DNA of 64,000 nt from Indioceanicola profundi. Its GTDB lineage: Bacteria > Pseudomonadota > Alphaproteobacteria > Azospirillales > Azospirillaceae. A program made the translations under genes and the position numbers. A model generated the notes under the pieces. The model had not been told where the DNA came from and searched no databases. It saw only the letters and a list, made by a program, of their open reading frames with translations. Shown here one piece after another: positions 24,763 through 34,134 of this stretch (positions are counted from its first letter, which is position 1; the number at the start of each line of letters is the position of its first letter). Location of the stretch: positions 1,267,001 through 1,331,000 of the forward strand of contig NZ_CP030126.1 of the NCBI RefSeq assembly GCF_003568845.1, given 5' to 3'.

Positions 24763-25588
24763 AGCAACGGCCGGCTCGTCGCGCGTCGGCGATCTGAAGA
24801 CCCGCGTTCTTTCAGCCCTGGTCCTGGGCCCCCCCATCATGGCCGCCGCTTGGTTCGGTGGCTGGCTTTTCGAGTTGATCCTCGTCGCTGCCGCAGTTCT
24901 CAGTGCTCGGGAATGGGTCCGGCTTGCCGAGCCCGGGCCGCAATCCTGGACTCTGGGGCTGAGCATCCCGGCCGTGCTGATCGTGATCGGGGCCGATCTT
25001 CTGTCCGGAATGCAAGCCGGGCTGGTTGCGGCTGCGCTCGCAACGCCGGCGCTCTGGCTGGCGGCACGGCTGCGGGGAATGAAGCACCCGGGGTTGGTGG
25101 CGCTTACCGTGCCCTATATCGGGTTGGCCTGCGTTGCGCTGATCTGGCTCCGCAACGATACCGGCGACGACGGGCGGGGCTTACTGTTCTTCCTGCTTTT
25201 TGCCATCTGGGCGACGGATGTCGGCGCATATGCTGCCGGGCGCAGCATTGGCGGCCCCAAACTTGCGCCACGATTCAGTCCCAAGAAGACATGGGCCGGG
25301 CTGATCGGGGGCATGGTTGCGGCGGCCCTCTTCGGTTACGGGGTTGCGTTCCTGGATGGCGCCGGACGGCCTTGGATCGCGGCGATTATCGCTTCGATCC
25401 TGGCTGTCATCGGCCAGATCGGCGATCTATTCGAGTCCCACATGAAACGGCGGAGCCAAGTGAAGGACAGCGGTACCCTAATTCCTGGCCATGGCGGACT
25501 GCTTGACCGGATTGACGGTCTTATCGCGGCAGCCCCGGTCTTTGCGCTGATTCACGGCTTGGCCGGGGACGGGATGGGATGGTGGTGA
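24701..25588 (+). CDS. cdsA: Phosphatidate cytidylyltransferase
   Basis: A 295-residue inner-membrane enzyme with about seven hydrophobic segments. The CdsA signature is near the C-terminus: SHMKRRSQVKDSGTLIPGHGGLLDRID. It makes CDP-diacylglycerol from CTP and phosphatidate, the branch point for all phospholipids. The only good in-frame ATG in the region is 24701, overlapping uppS by 62 bases. This gives a roughly 30-residue polar N-terminus before the first membrane segment. A non-ATG start nearer KTRVLSALVLG is possible. It overlaps dxr by ten bases. Confidence 0.94.
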   Translation: MPSKNSAGANAGSGHPSAPVEATAGSSRVGDLKTRVLSALVLGPPIMAAAWFGGWLFELILVAAAVLSAREWVRLAEPGPQSWTLGLSIPAVLIVIGADLLSGMQAGLVAAALATPALWLAARLRGMKHPGLVALTVPYIGLACVALIWLRNDTGDDGRGLLFFLLFAIWATDVGAYAAGRSIGGPKLAPRFSPKKTWAGLIGGMVAAALFGYGVAFLDGAGRPWIAAIIASILAVIGQIGDLFESHMKRRSQVKDSGTLIPGHGGLLDRIDGLIAAAPVFALIHGLAGDGMGWW

Positions 25589-26790
25589 GCACGGCAGGCA
25601 CCCTGGCGCCGACACCTGATGTCCGGCAGCGTAGCGTTACCATCATGGGCTCCACGGGGTCTGTCGGGTCCAATACGGTTGAACTCGTGGCCGCGGAGCC
25701 GGAGCGTTACCGGGTAGAGGCTCTGGTCGCTAACCGGAATGCTGCGCTGTTGGCACAGCAGGCCCGGCAGCTCCAGCCAAGGATGGCGGTTGTGGCCGAT
25801 CCATCCGCCTATGCTGAACTGAAGAATGCCCTCGCCGGGACAGGGATTGAGGTCGCGGCCGGAACGGAAGCCGTCCAGGGCGCTGCTGCGCGCCCGGCCG
25901 AGTGGGTCATGGCCTGCATCGTGGGCGCTGCCGGGCTCGAATCCACGCTCACTGCGGTACGGCGGGGCGCAACAGTGGCCTTTGCCAATAAGGAGGTGCT
26001 GGTCTGTGCAGGCGAACTGATGATGGCGGAGGTCCGCCGGCACGGCGCGACCTTGCTGCCGGTGGATAGCGAGCACAGCGCCATCTTCCAGGTCTTCGAT
26101 GCTGCGCGGCGAGAGAGCGTATCGAGGCTGATCCTGACGGCCTCGGGCGGTCCTTTCCGGACTTGGTCCCGCGAGCGGATGGCCGCCGTCACCCCTGAGC
26201 AGGCCTGTGCCCACCCTAACTGGTCCATGGGCGCGAAGATTTCCGTCGACAGCGCCACCATGATGAACAAAGGGCTGGAGCTGATCGAAGCCCACCATCT
26301 TTTTGCCATGCCGGACGGGAAGATAGAGATCCTCGTCCACCCGCAGTCGGTGATCCATAGCATGGTAGAGTATGTGGATGGCTCCGTCCTGGCCCAGCTC
26401 GGCACGCCGGACATGCGCACCCCAATCGCGGTCGCGCTCGGCTGGCCGGACCGCATCGCCACGCCGGGGGAGCGGCTCGACTTCGTGAAGGCTGCGCGCC
26501 TTGATTTCGAGCCGCCGGACTCCGAGCGGTTTCCAGCGCTCCGGCTCAGCCGGGAAGCATTGCAGAGCGGCGGGGCAGCGCCTACGATCCTGAGTGCGGC
26601 GAATGAGATAGCGGTCCAGTCTTTCCTGGACGGTCGAATCGGCTTCCTGGACATCGAGCGCGTGGTGGAGCAGGCTCTTTCGGCGTTGACCTATTCCCCT
26701 CTGACCTCTCTCGACGATGTCCGCAATGCCGATGCGGAAGCGCGGCGTTACGCGTGCGAGGTTGTAAAGTCGGTTCGGCGTGGTTCCTGA
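25579..26790 (+). CDS. dxr: 1-deoxy-D-xylulose-5-phosphate reductoisomerase
   Basis: A 403-residue enzyme of the MEP isoprenoid pathway. The NADPH-binding start is VTIMGSTGSVGSNTVELV. The catalytic and metal region has LPVDSEHSAIFQ, ASGGPFR and KISVDSATMMNKGLE, and substrate residues lie near HPQSVIHSMVE. The C-terminal helical domain is complete. It converts DXP to 2-C-methyl-erythritol 4-phosphate and is the fosmidomycin target. The ATG overlaps the cdsA stop region; GTG codons at 25582 and 25585 are alternatives. The order uppS-cdsA-dxr-rseP-bamA is widely conserved in Proteobacteria. Confidence 0.96.
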   Translation: MVVSTAGTLAPTPDVRQRSVTIMGSTGSVGSNTVELVAAEPERYRVEALVANRNAALLAQQARQLQPRMAVVADPSAYAELKNALAGTGIEVAAGTEAVQGAAARPAEWVMACIVGAAGLESTLTAVRRGATVAFANKEVLVCAGELMMAEVRRHGATLLPVDSEHSAIFQVFDAARRESVSRLILTASGGPFRTWSRERMAAVTPEQACAHPNWSMGAKISVDSATMMNKGLELIEAHHLFAMPDGKIEILVHPQSVIHSMVEYVDGSVLAQLGTPDMRTPIAVALGWPDRIATPGERLDFVKAARLDFEPPDSERFPALRLSREALQSGGAAPTILSAANEIAVQSFLDGRIGFLDIERVVEQALSALTYSPLTSLDDVRNADAEARRYACEVVKSVRRGS

Positions 26791-26810
26791 CGGAACCGGG
26801 AGAAGGTGCA

Positions 26811-27947
26811 ATGGACGTCCTGGGATTTGTCTGGAATTACGGGGTGATGTTCCTGCTCGTGCTCACCGTGCTCGTCTTCGTGCACGAGCTTGGGCACTAT
26901 TGGGTGGCCCGGCGGAGCGGCGTGCGGGTGGAGGTCTTCTCCATCGGCTTCGGTCCGGAAATCTTCGGCTTCTATGACCGTGCCGGAACGCGCTGGAAGT
27001 TCAGCGCTATTCCGCTTGGCGGCTATGTGAGGATGTTCGGCGACGCAGATGTCGCCAGCCGTCCTGATGCGGCCGCCAGCCAGAGCATGACGGAAGAGGA
27101 ACGCCGGGTTTCCTTCTACCACCAACCGCTAGGCAACCGTGCCGCGGTGGTTGCGGCGGGACCTATTGCGAATTTCCTGTTCGCGATCGTGGCCCTGGCT
27201 TTCCTGTTCATGCTGTACGGTCAGCCTTATTCGCCGCCCGTGGTCCAGGAAGTGCAACCGGATGGCGCCGCGGCCGAAGCGGGGATGCTGCCCGGCGACC
27301 GCATCGTGATGCTGGACGGTCGGGAAATGGATCGCTTCCAGGAGATCGTCCAGCTCATCGTCATGAACCCCGGCCAGACCATGGACATGGTCGTCGACCG
27401 CGATGGCGAGCGGATCGACATGACCATCACTCCGCGGAGCGTCCAGCTCACAGACCGCTTTGGGAACGAGCATACGGTCGGACGCCTCGGCGTGATCCGC
27501 GGAGCGGACAAGTATGTGCGGCTGCAGCCTCTTGCCGCACTCTGGGAGGCCGCGCGCGAAACGCTCAACCTCATCAAAGGTACGCTGGAAGCGGTCTGGC
27601 AGATGATCGTCGGCGTACGGAGCACCGAGGAGCTGGGCGGGCCGTTGCGCATCGCGCAGATGTCGGGAGAGATCGCCCAGACCGGCTTCGTGGCATTGGT
27701 CTGGTTCATGGCCATCCTGTCCATCAATCTGGGACTGATAAATCTTTTCCCAATTCCGATGCTGGACGGCGGCCACCTTCTGTATTACGGGATCGAGGCC
27801 GTTCGGGGTCGTCCGCTCGGAGAGCGCGCCCAGGAATTCGGTTTCCGGATCGGGCTCGCTTTGGTATTGACCTTGATGGTTTTCGCCACCTGGAACGACA
27901 TCGTCCAACTGCGTGTGGTCGATTTCGTGGTGGACCTACTATCCTAG
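26811..27947 (+). CDS. rseP: Site-2 protease RseP
   Basis: A 378-residue inner-membrane zinc metalloprotease. The first membrane helix carries the HExxH motif in FVHELGHYWVARRSGV. A PDZ domain lies at about residues 140-215 (QEVQPDGAAAEAGMLPGDRIV). The third zinc ligand is in the conserved IPMLDGGHLLYYGIE. It cleaves transmembrane anti-sigma factors and signal peptide remnants. Length matches single-PDZ alphaproteobacterial members. AGAAGG precedes the ATG at 26811. bamA begins 16 bases after its stop. Confidence 0.95.
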   Translation: MDVLGFVWNYGVMFLLVLTVLVFVHELGHYWVARRSGVRVEVFSIGFGPEIFGFYDRAGTRWKFSAIPLGGYVRMFGDADVASRPDAAASQSMTEEERRVSFYHQPLGNRAAVVAAGPIANFLFAIVALAFLFMLYGQPYSPPVVQEVQPDGAAAEAGMLPGDRIVMLDGREMDRFQEIVQLIVMNPGQTMDMVVDRDGERIDMTITPRSVQLTDRFGNEHTVGRLGVIRGADKYVRLQPLAALWEAARETLNLIKGTLEAVWQMIVGVRSTEELGGPLRIAQMSGEIAQTGFVALVWFMAILSINLGLINLFPIPMLDGGHLLYYGIEAVRGRPLGERAQEFGFRIGLALVLTLMVFATWNDIVQLRVVDFVVDLLS

Positions 27948-27963
27948 CCTTTCGGGGGAACGC

Positions 27964-30309
27964 TTGGGTTTGGTTTCGAGGGTCGCGGCGCTGTGCCTGC
28001 TGGTCGGCGGCACCACCGCAACATCTGCCGTTGCGCTTTCGTCCGGGGCAGTGGCCCAGCAGGCGTTCGACGGTGGAGTCATCCGTGAAATCCGCGTCGA
28101 GGGCACGCAGCGTATCGAGCCGGCGACGGTCCGCTCTTACCTGACGGTCCAGCCGGGAGACGAATTCAGCGTGGAGCGTATCGACGCTTCTCTGAAGTCG
28201 TTGGTGGCGACAGGGTTGTTCGCGGACGTCACGCTGGAGCGCCGCGACGGCATTCTGGTCGTGACCGTCGTCGAGAACCCGATCATCAACCGGATCTCTT
28301 TCGAGGGGAACCGGCGGACGAAAACGGAGGATCTCTATCCCGAGGTCCAGCTCCGTCCACGCACGGTCTATACCCGGACCCGCGTGCAGAACGACGTCCA
28401 GCGCATCCTGGAAATCTACCGGCGGAGCGGTAGGTTTGCTGCGCGGGTCGAGCCGAAGATCATTCAGCTGGAGCAGAACCGCGTCGACCTCGTGTTCGAG
28501 ATCGATGAGGGTCCGCTGACGACGGTTCAGCAGATCAATTTCATCAACAACAACGTCTTCTCGGACAGCGAACTCCGGGACATCATGTTAACCAAGGAAT
28601 CGCGCTGGTGGCGGTTCCTCAGCAGCGCCGACACATACGATCCGGATCGCCTGAACTACGACCGTGAGCAGATCCGCCGGCACTATCTGCGCAACGGCTA
28701 TGCGGATTTCCGCGTCCTTTCCGGTCTCGCCGAGCTGACGCCGGACCGTGAGAAGTTCTACGTCACCACCACGGTGGACGAGGGGCCGCGCTATACCTTC
28801 GGCAATATCGAGGTGCGTAGCGAAATCGAGGGCCTGGACGGCGAGTTCCTGAAGAACTTCGTCCTGGCGAAGTCGGGCGACTGGTACAATGGCGACCTGA
28901 TCGAGAACAGCATCAATCTGCTGACCGATCTGCTGGGCGACCTGCAGTATGCGTTCGTGGAAATCGATCCGCTTCTGCAGCGCAATGCCGAAACCCGCAC
29001 CATCGACCTGATCTTCGAGCTGAACCAGAGCCCGCGCGTCTTCGTCGAGCGGATCGACATCCAGGGCAACGTGATCACCCATGACAAGGTGATCCGCCGC
29101 GAGATGCTGTTGGCCGAAGGCGACCCGTTCAGCAGTTCGCGCGTCAGGCGATCCGAACAGCGCATCAAGGACCTGGGCTTCTTCGGCCAGGATGTGAAGG
29201 TCACCACTTCCGAGGGAAGCCAGGCCGACCAGTCCGTCATTACCGTAGAGGTAACGGAGCAGCCGACGGGCGAGATCCAGCTCGGCGCCGGGTACTCCAC
29301 GACGGACGGTGCGCTTCTGGATTTCTCGATCCGCCAGCGCAACCTGCTTGGCCGCGGCCAGGATCTCCGGCTTTCCACGCTGCTTTCCAGCCGCAGCTTT
29401 GAGATCGACCTCAGCTTCACGGAGCCGTACTTCCTGGAACGCGACCTTGCCGCCGGTATCGACCTGTTCCGGGTCGTCCGCGACGAGCGCGATACCATCT
29501 CCTATAATCTGGAAAGCACGGGTTTCGTTACCCGGCTGAGCTACCCGCTTTCCGACCGGCTGCGGCAGCGGTTGAGCTATACTCTTGCCCAGAACAAGAT
29601 TGAGCGCGTCTTCTTCAACGCCTCGCGCTTCATCCGTGACCAGGTCGGCAGCTCGGTGACGTCTTCGGTCGAGCAGCAGCTTCTCTATGATGCCCGGAAC
29701 AGCACCCTGCGGCCGACGAATGGCTACTTCTTCCTGCTGACCAACGAGTTTGCGGGCGTGGGCGGCACCGTCCGGTATCTTCGCAACCGCCTGCAGGCCG
29801 GGACCTACTGGAACGTCTATTCCGACTGGGTTCTGTCCTTGACGTCGGAGGTCGGCTACATCAACGGTCTCGGCAAGGATGTTCGGATCAACGATCGCTT
29901 TTATCTCGGCGGCGACACGCTTCGCGGCTTCGAGCCGGGCGGTGTCGGCCCGCGTGCCTTCCTTCTGGATACGAATGGCAATGTCCGCCAGAATATCGAG
30001 GGTGAAGCCCTCGGCGGACAGGTCTTCTCGCGCGCCAGCCTGGAGTTGACGTTGCCGATCGGGCTTCCGGAGGAGCTGGGAGTGACGGCGCATGCCTTCA
30101 CCGATGCAGGCACGCTCACGGACTCGGGCCAGACCGCGGCCGCCGGCGAGCTGTTCCGGGATAACGCCTCAATCCGGTGGAGCGCTGGCGTCGGCGTGTC
30201 CTGGCAGTCGCCCTTCGGCCCTATCCGCATTGATCTGGCCGCACCGATCAAGAAGGAGGACTACGACCGGACGGAGCAGTTCCGCTTCAGCTTCGGTACG
30301 CGGTTCTAA
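27964..30309 (+). CDS. bamA: Outer membrane protein assembly factor BamA
   Basis: A 781-residue Omp85 protein. After a signal peptide (cleavage near SGAVAQQ) come five POTRA repeats over about residues 35-405 (for example IREIRVEGTQRIEPATVRSYL). A 16-strand barrel follows with VRGF-type lid motif seen as LGGDTLRGFEPGGVGPR, ending in the terminal Phe of FRFSFGTRF. It inserts beta-barrel proteins into the outer membrane. No ATG gives a sensible signal peptide; TTG at 27964, six bases after GGGGG, does. The gene sits between rseP and skp as in most Proteobacteria. Confidence 0.95.
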   Translation: MGLVSRVAALCLLVGGTTATSAVALSSGAVAQQAFDGGVIREIRVEGTQRIEPATVRSYLTVQPGDEFSVERIDASLKSLVATGLFADVTLERRDGILVVTVVENPIINRISFEGNRRTKTEDLYPEVQLRPRTVYTRTRVQNDVQRILEIYRRSGRFAARVEPKIIQLEQNRVDLVFEIDEGPLTTVQQINFINNNVFSDSELRDIMLTKESRWWRFLSSADTYDPDRLNYDREQIRRHYLRNGYADFRVLSGLAELTPDREKFYVTTTVDEGPRYTFGNIEVRSEIEGLDGEFLKNFVLAKSGDWYNGDLIENSINLLTDLLGDLQYAFVEIDPLLQRNAETRTIDLIFELNQSPRVFVERIDIQGNVITHDKVIRREMLLAEGDPFSSSRVRRSEQRIKDLGFFGQDVKVTTSEGSQADQSVITVEVTEQPTGEIQLGAGYSTTDGALLDFSIRQRNLLGRGQDLRLSTLLSSRSFEIDLSFTEPYFLERDLAAGIDLFRVVRDERDTISYNLESTGFVTRLSYPLSDRLRQRLSYTLAQNKIERVFFNASRFIRDQVGSSVTSSVEQQLLYDARNSTLRPTNGYFFLLTNEFAGVGGTVRYLRNRLQAGTYWNVYSDWVLSLTSEVGYINGLGKDVRINDRFYLGGDTLRGFEPGGVGPRAFLLDTNGNVRQNIEGEALGGQVFSRASLELTLPIGLPEELGVTAHAFTDAGTLTDSGQTAAAGELFRDNASIRWSAGVGVSWQSPFGPIRIDLAAPIKKEDYDRTEQFRFSFGTRF

Positions 30310-30312
30310 AGG

Positions 30313-30921
30313 ATGGCGGGCATGACACGGAGCCGCCTGGGGACGTCGTTGCGCGGGACGGCCGTGGCGTTCATCGCCATGGCCGTCCTGACGTCCCCTG
30401 TTGCGGCTCAGCCGGAAGGCGCAGCACCGACGCCTTCGCGTGGGGAGCGCACTGCTCCCGCTGTCGCCGTCGTGGATGCCCAGCTCGTTACCCAGAAGTC
30501 TCTCGCCGTTCAGAGCATCCAACGGCAATTGGATGCCCAGCGGGCGGAACTGACCAAGAGCTTCAGCGCGCAGGAGGAGAGCCTTCGCCAAGCCGAGCAG
30601 GAACTGGCCCGGCAGCGGCTTTCGCTTGAACCCGACGCATTCGAGACGCAACGCCGTGAATTCGAGCAGAAGGTCGCGGAGGCCCGGCGCGCCATCCAGG
30701 ATCGGACGAGAAGGCTGGACATCTCGTTCAACGAGGCTCGTGACAAGGTGCTGCGCACCATCAACGATGTGGTGGCCGAAGTCGCGCAGGAACGCGGCGT
30801 CGGGCTGGTGGTCCGCCGGGATGTGGTGCTTTACCAGGGCGAGGCGACGCCCGACATCACGGATATCGTCCTTCAGCGCTTGAATGCCAAGCTTCCCCAG
30901 GTGACCGTCAATCTGCCCTAG
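30313..30921 (+). CDS. skp: OmpH/Skp-family periplasmic chaperone
   Basis: A 202-residue protein with a Sec signal peptide (cleavage near PVAAQPEG). The mature part begins [25 protein letters not shown], the Skp/OmpH motif. A long coiled coil (about residues 75-145, rich in Arg, Glu and Gln) follows, with a final strand [20 protein letters not shown]. Skp holds unfolded outer membrane proteins for BamA. Starts at 30313 or 30322 are both possible. An extra Pro/Thr segment of about 20 residues lies between the signal and the core. Confidence 0.93.
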   Translation: MAGMTRSRLGTSLRGTAVAFIAMAVLTSPVAAQPEGAAPTPSRGERTAPAVAVVDAQLVTQKSLAVQSIQRQLDAQRAELTKSFSAQEESLRQAEQELARQRLSLEPDAFETQRREFEQKVAEARRAIQDRTRRLDISFNEARDKVLRTINDVVAEVAQERGVGLVVRRDVVLYQGEATPDITDIVLQRLNAKLPQVTVNLP

Positions 30922-30959
30922 CGGGCCCTGGCGGCCGAGCAAATCGATACGAGGCGAAC

Positions 30960-32009
30960 ATGCCGGATCCCCGTTTCTTCCTGCGGGCGGGCCCGTTTAC
31001 CCTGGCCGAACTCGCCACGATCGCCGGGGCCGAACTTGCCGGCGCTGCGGACCCGGAAAAGACATTGAACGATGTCGCGCCGCTGGATGCTGCCGGTCCG
31101 GACCATCTTAGCTTCCTGGATAACAAGAAATATGCGGATGTCTTCGCCCGGAGCGGGGCTGGCGCCTGTCTGGTTCATCCTGACCTTGCCCGGCGCGCCC
31201 CGGCGGGCATGGCGCTTCTGATCACGCGCAAGCCCTACAAAGGCTATGCGCTCTGCGCGCAGGCCTTTTACCCGGCACCATCCCCATCCGGGGGTCTATC
31301 CCCGGCAGCTCACATCCACCCGACGGCCGTGATCGGAGAAGGAGCAGCGATCGCTCCCGGCGCAGTGGTAGAGGAGGGGGCGGAAATCGGCGCATACTGC
31401 CGTATCGGACCGAATGCCGTGGTCGGGTGTTCTGTCAGAATCGGCGATCGCTCGGTCGTGGGTGCCAACGCCTCGCTCAGCCATTGCCTCATCGGGGCGC
31501 GAGTGGTGATTTATCCTGGCGTGCGGATCGGCCAGGACGGTTTCGGCTTTGCGATGGATGCGACCGGACACGTCCGGGTACCGCAATTGGGTCGGGTCAT
31601 CGTGGAAGACGACGTCGAAATCGGCGCAAACTCCACAATCGACCGTGGGGCCGGTCCGGACACGGTCATTGGACGGGGGTCGATGATTGATAATCTGGTG
31701 CAGATCGGGCACAACGTGACCCTTGGTCCGGGCTGCGTGATTGTGGCCCAGGCCGGAATTTCGGGGAGCACCAAGCTCGACCATCATGTCGTACTTGCGG
31801 CCCAAGCGGGCATTACCGGCCATCTCAAGATCGGCGCCGGCGCTCGTATAGCGGCGCAGTCCGGTGTGATGCGCGATCTGGAGCCCGGGGCACAGGTTGG
31901 CGGCTCACCGGCTGTGCCGCTGCGCCAATGGCTGAAGCAGGTGGCGTTGCTGGGCAAGCTGGTGCGTGGAAGAGGCGATCAGGACGATGGACGTGACGGC
32001 GGACAATAA
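30960..32009 (+). CDS. lpxD: UDP-3-O-acylglucosamine N-acyltransferase
   Basis: A 349-residue left-handed beta-helix acyltransferase. The N-terminal uridine-binding domain has [13 protein letters not shown]. The hexapeptide-repeat helix spans about residues 110-310. The catalytic His is in [15 protein letters not shown], and the ending ASP-type [21 protein letters not shown] is standard. It adds the second 3-hydroxyacyl chain in lipid A synthesis, using acyl-ACP. The gene overlaps fabZ by 23 bases. Confidence 0.96.
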   Translation: MPDPRFFLRAGPFTLAELATIAGAELAGAADPEKTLNDVAPLDAAGPDHLSFLDNKKYADVFARSGAGACLVHPDLARRAPAGMALLITRKPYKGYALCAQAFYPAPSPSGGLSPAAHIHPTAVIGEGAAIAPGAVVEEGAEIGAYCRIGPNAVVGCSVRIGDRSVVGANASLSHCLIGARVVIYPGVRIGQDGFGFAMDATGHVRVPQLGRVIVEDDVEIGANSTIDRGAGPDTVIGRGSMIDNLVQIGHNVTLGPGCVIVAQAGISGSTKLDHHVVLAAQAGITGHLKIGAGARIAAQSGVMRDLEPGAQVGGSPAVPLRQWLKQVALLGKLVRGRGDQDDGRDGGQ

Positions 32010-32457
32010 TAAGCTGGAACAGCTCGATATCATGCGGATCATGGAAATGATTCCGCACCGCTACCCGATGCTGCTGATCGACAAGATCATCGACATTGTT
32101 CCTGGCGAGAGCTGCACCGGCATCAAGAACGTCACCATCAACGAGCCCTTCTTCACCGGGCACTTTCCGCAGCGCCCGGTGATGCCCGGCGTGATGATCG
32201 TGGAGGCCATGGCCCAGACATCCGCCGTGCTGGTGATGCATACGCTCGGTCAGGTGGCCGAAGGCAAGCTGGTTTATTTCATGTCGATCGAGGAGGCGCG
32301 CTTCCGCCGCCCGATCGGCCCCGGCGACCAGATCCACATCAAGGTCGCTAGGCTTCAGAATCGCCGCAACGTGTGGAAGTTCAAGGGCGAGGCCTGGGTG
32401 GACGGCCAGCTCTGCGCCGAGGCCAGCTACGCCGCCATGATCGTCCTGGACAGCTAG
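31987..32457 (+). CDS. fabZ: 3-hydroxyacyl-[acyl-carrier-protein] dehydratase
   Basis: A 156-residue hot-dog fold dehydratase. [16 protein letters not shown] is the usual opening and [21 protein letters not shown] carries the catalytic His and Glu. It removes water from 3-hydroxyacyl-ACP in fatty acid elongation, competing with LpxA and LpxD for the same substrate. Its place between them suggests coordinated supply. The ATG at 31987 is preferred to a GTG at 31966, both inside the lpxD end. AGGACG is weak as a ribosome site, so translation is probably coupled to lpxD. Confidence 0.96.
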   Translation: MDVTADNNKLEQLDIMRIMEMIPHRYPMLLIDKIIDIVPGESCTGIKNVTINEPFFTGHFPQRPVMPGVMIVEAMAQTSAVLVMHTLGQVAEGKLVYFMSIEEARFRRPIGPGDQIHIKVARLQNRRNVWKFKGEAWVDGQLCAEASYAAMIVLDS

Positions 32458-32502
32458 CGCCGAAGCAGGCGGCTGTCCCAACCAGGGCACCAGGAAATGT
32501 CC

Positions 32503-33294
32503 ATGAGTGTAGATATCCATCCGACCGCGGTTGTCGATCCGGCAGCCGCGCTTGGCGTGGGCGTGGTGATCGGACCGTACTGCGTCATCGGTCCGCATGT
32601 TACGCTCGGCGACCGGGTTCGCCTGGTCTCGCATGTCTGCGTGGATGGCCGGACGAGCATCGGCGAGGGAACGGTAATCTATCCCTTCGCCTCCATCGGG
32701 CACCCGCCGCAGGACCTGAAGTACAAGGGCGAGTCGTCGGAGCTGGTCATCGGCCGGAATAACCGCATCCGGGAACAGGTGACCATGAATCCGGGTACCG
32801 AAGGCGGCGGCATGGTCACCCGCATTGGCGATGGCGGTCTGTTCATGGTCGGCGTTCATGTCGGCCATGACTGCATCGTCGGCAACAACGTCATCATGGC
32901 CAATAACGCTACTCTCGGCGGGCATGTCGAAGTTGGCGACCATGCGGTGTTGGGCGGTCTCTCGGCCGTCCACCAGTTCGTCCGCATCGGCGCCCACGCC
33001 ATGATCGGCGGCATGTCGGGAGTCGAGGCGGATGTCATTCCGTTCGGCCTGGTCAAAGGCGAACGCGCCCACCTTGCCGGGCTGAACCTAATCGGGCTTG
33101 AGCGGCGGGGCTTCTCCAAGGATGAGATCAACGCCCTGCGGAGCGCCTTCCGCCGGATTTTCCACGGCGAAAGCACCATGGCGGAGCGCCTCGCCGCCGC
33201 TGCGGACGAGGCTGGCGACAGCGCGCTGGTCCGCCAGATGCTGAGCTTCCTCACCGACCGCTCCTCGCGGGCGATCACGCTTCCGCAGCGCTGA
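32503..33294 (+). CDS. lpxA: UDP-N-acetylglucosamine O-acyltransferase
   Basis: A 263-residue beta-helix acyltransferase. MSVDIHPTAVVDPAAALG begins the hexapeptide repeats. The catalytic His lies in VGVHVGHDCIVGNNVIM, and LSAVHQFVRIGAHAMIGG and GLNLIGLERRGFSKDEI match the C-terminal domain. It performs the first committed step of lipid A synthesis. The ATG at 32503 is favoured over 32497 because AGGA then has seven-base spacing. Three bases separate it from lpxI. Confidence 0.96.
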   Translation: MSVDIHPTAVVDPAAALGVGVVIGPYCVIGPHVTLGDRVRLVSHVCVDGRTSIGEGTVIYPFASIGHPPQDLKYKGESSELVIGRNNRIREQVTMNPGTEGGGMVTRIGDGGLFMVGVHVGHDCIVGNNVIMANNATLGGHVEVGDHAVLGGLSAVHQFVRIGAHAMIGGMSGVEADVIPFGLVKGERAHLAGLNLIGLERRGFSKDEINALRSAFRRIFHGESTMAERLAAAADEAGDSALVRQMLSFLTDRSSRAITLPQR

Positions 33295-33297
33295 GCA

Positions 33298-34134
33298 ATG
33301 GCAGGGCGGCTCGGCATATTGGCGGGCAGCGGAAATCTTCCTGCCCAGGTGGCGGAGTCCTGCCGCCGGGATGGCCGCGACCTGTTCATCATTGCGCTTG
33401 AAGGACAGGCTGTAGCCAGCGAACTGCCGGAGGGCGTGCCGACTGCTTGGTACCGTATGGGAGCTGCGGGTGCGATCCTGGACCGCCTGAAGGCGGAAGG
33501 GGTCCGCGACATCGTCATGGCCGGACGTGTGCGTCGCCCATCGCTGGCGGAGCTGCGGCCGGACTGGCGGGCGGCCCAGGTGCTTGCACGGGCAAGCGCC
33601 CGCGCGCTTGGCGATGACGGTCTGCTGGGAGCAGTGAGCAAGGTGCTGGAGCAGGAAGGCTTCCACGTGGTCGGGGCCGACGAACTGGCCGGCGACCTGT
33701 TGACACCGGTCGGAGTGCTGACCCGCGCCTTGCCGGACGAGCAGGCGGAAGCCGACATCGCCCGCGGGATTGCAGCGGCCCGGGACCTTGGGCGTCTGGA
33801 CATCGGGCAGGCTGTGGTGGTGCAGCAGGGCATCGTGCTTGGCGTCGAGGCCATTGAGGGTACGGACGCGCTCATCTCCCGGTGTGCAGGGCTGAAGCGC
33901 TCAGGTGCCGGACCGGTTTTGGTAAAGGTGCGCAAGCCGCAGCAGGACCGCCGTTTCGACCTGCCTGCGATCGGGCCCGATACGGTGACGGCCTGTGCCG
34001 CTGCCGGGTTCGCGGGAATCGCCGCGGAAGCGGGGGGAACCCTGTTCCTGGGTCGGGAGTCAGCATTGACGGCAGCCGATGCGGCCGGCCTGTTCGTTGC
34101 GGGCGTGAATTGCCCCATTCCGGAAGCGGAATAA
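33298..34134 (+). CDS. lpxI: UDP-2,3-diacylglucosamine diphosphatase LpxI
   Basis: A 278-residue protein of the LpxI family (formerly DUF1009). It opens LGILAGSGNLPAQVAES and has a middle segment VRDIVMAGRVRRPSL. The C-terminal catalytic domain has VVVQQGIVLGVEAIEGTDALI and GPVLVKVRKPQQDRRFDLPAIGPDT. It hydrolyses UDP-diacylglucosamine to lipid X, replacing LpxH in alphaproteobacteria. No lpxH-like gene is in the window. Its TAA stop shares a base with the lpxB ATG, so the two enzymes acting in sequence are translationally coupled. Confidence 0.95.
   Translation: MAGRLGILAGSGNLPAQVAESCRRDGRDLFIIALEGQAVASELPEGVPTAWYRMGAAGAILDRLKAEGVRDIVMAGRVRRPSLAELRPDWRAAQVLARASARALGDDGLLGAVSKVLEQEGFHVVGADELAGDLLTPVGVLTRALPDEQAEADIARGIAAARDLGRLDIGQAVVVQQGIVLGVEAIEGTDALISRCAGLKRSGAGPVLVKVRKPQQDRRFDLPAIGPDTVTACAAAGFAGIAAEAGGTLFLGRESALTAADAAGLFVAGVNCPIPEAE

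Noticed and set aside
28588-30093. A 501-codon frame antisense to bamA
   Set aside because: BamA is certain, and the antisense product has no domain and no ribosome binding site.
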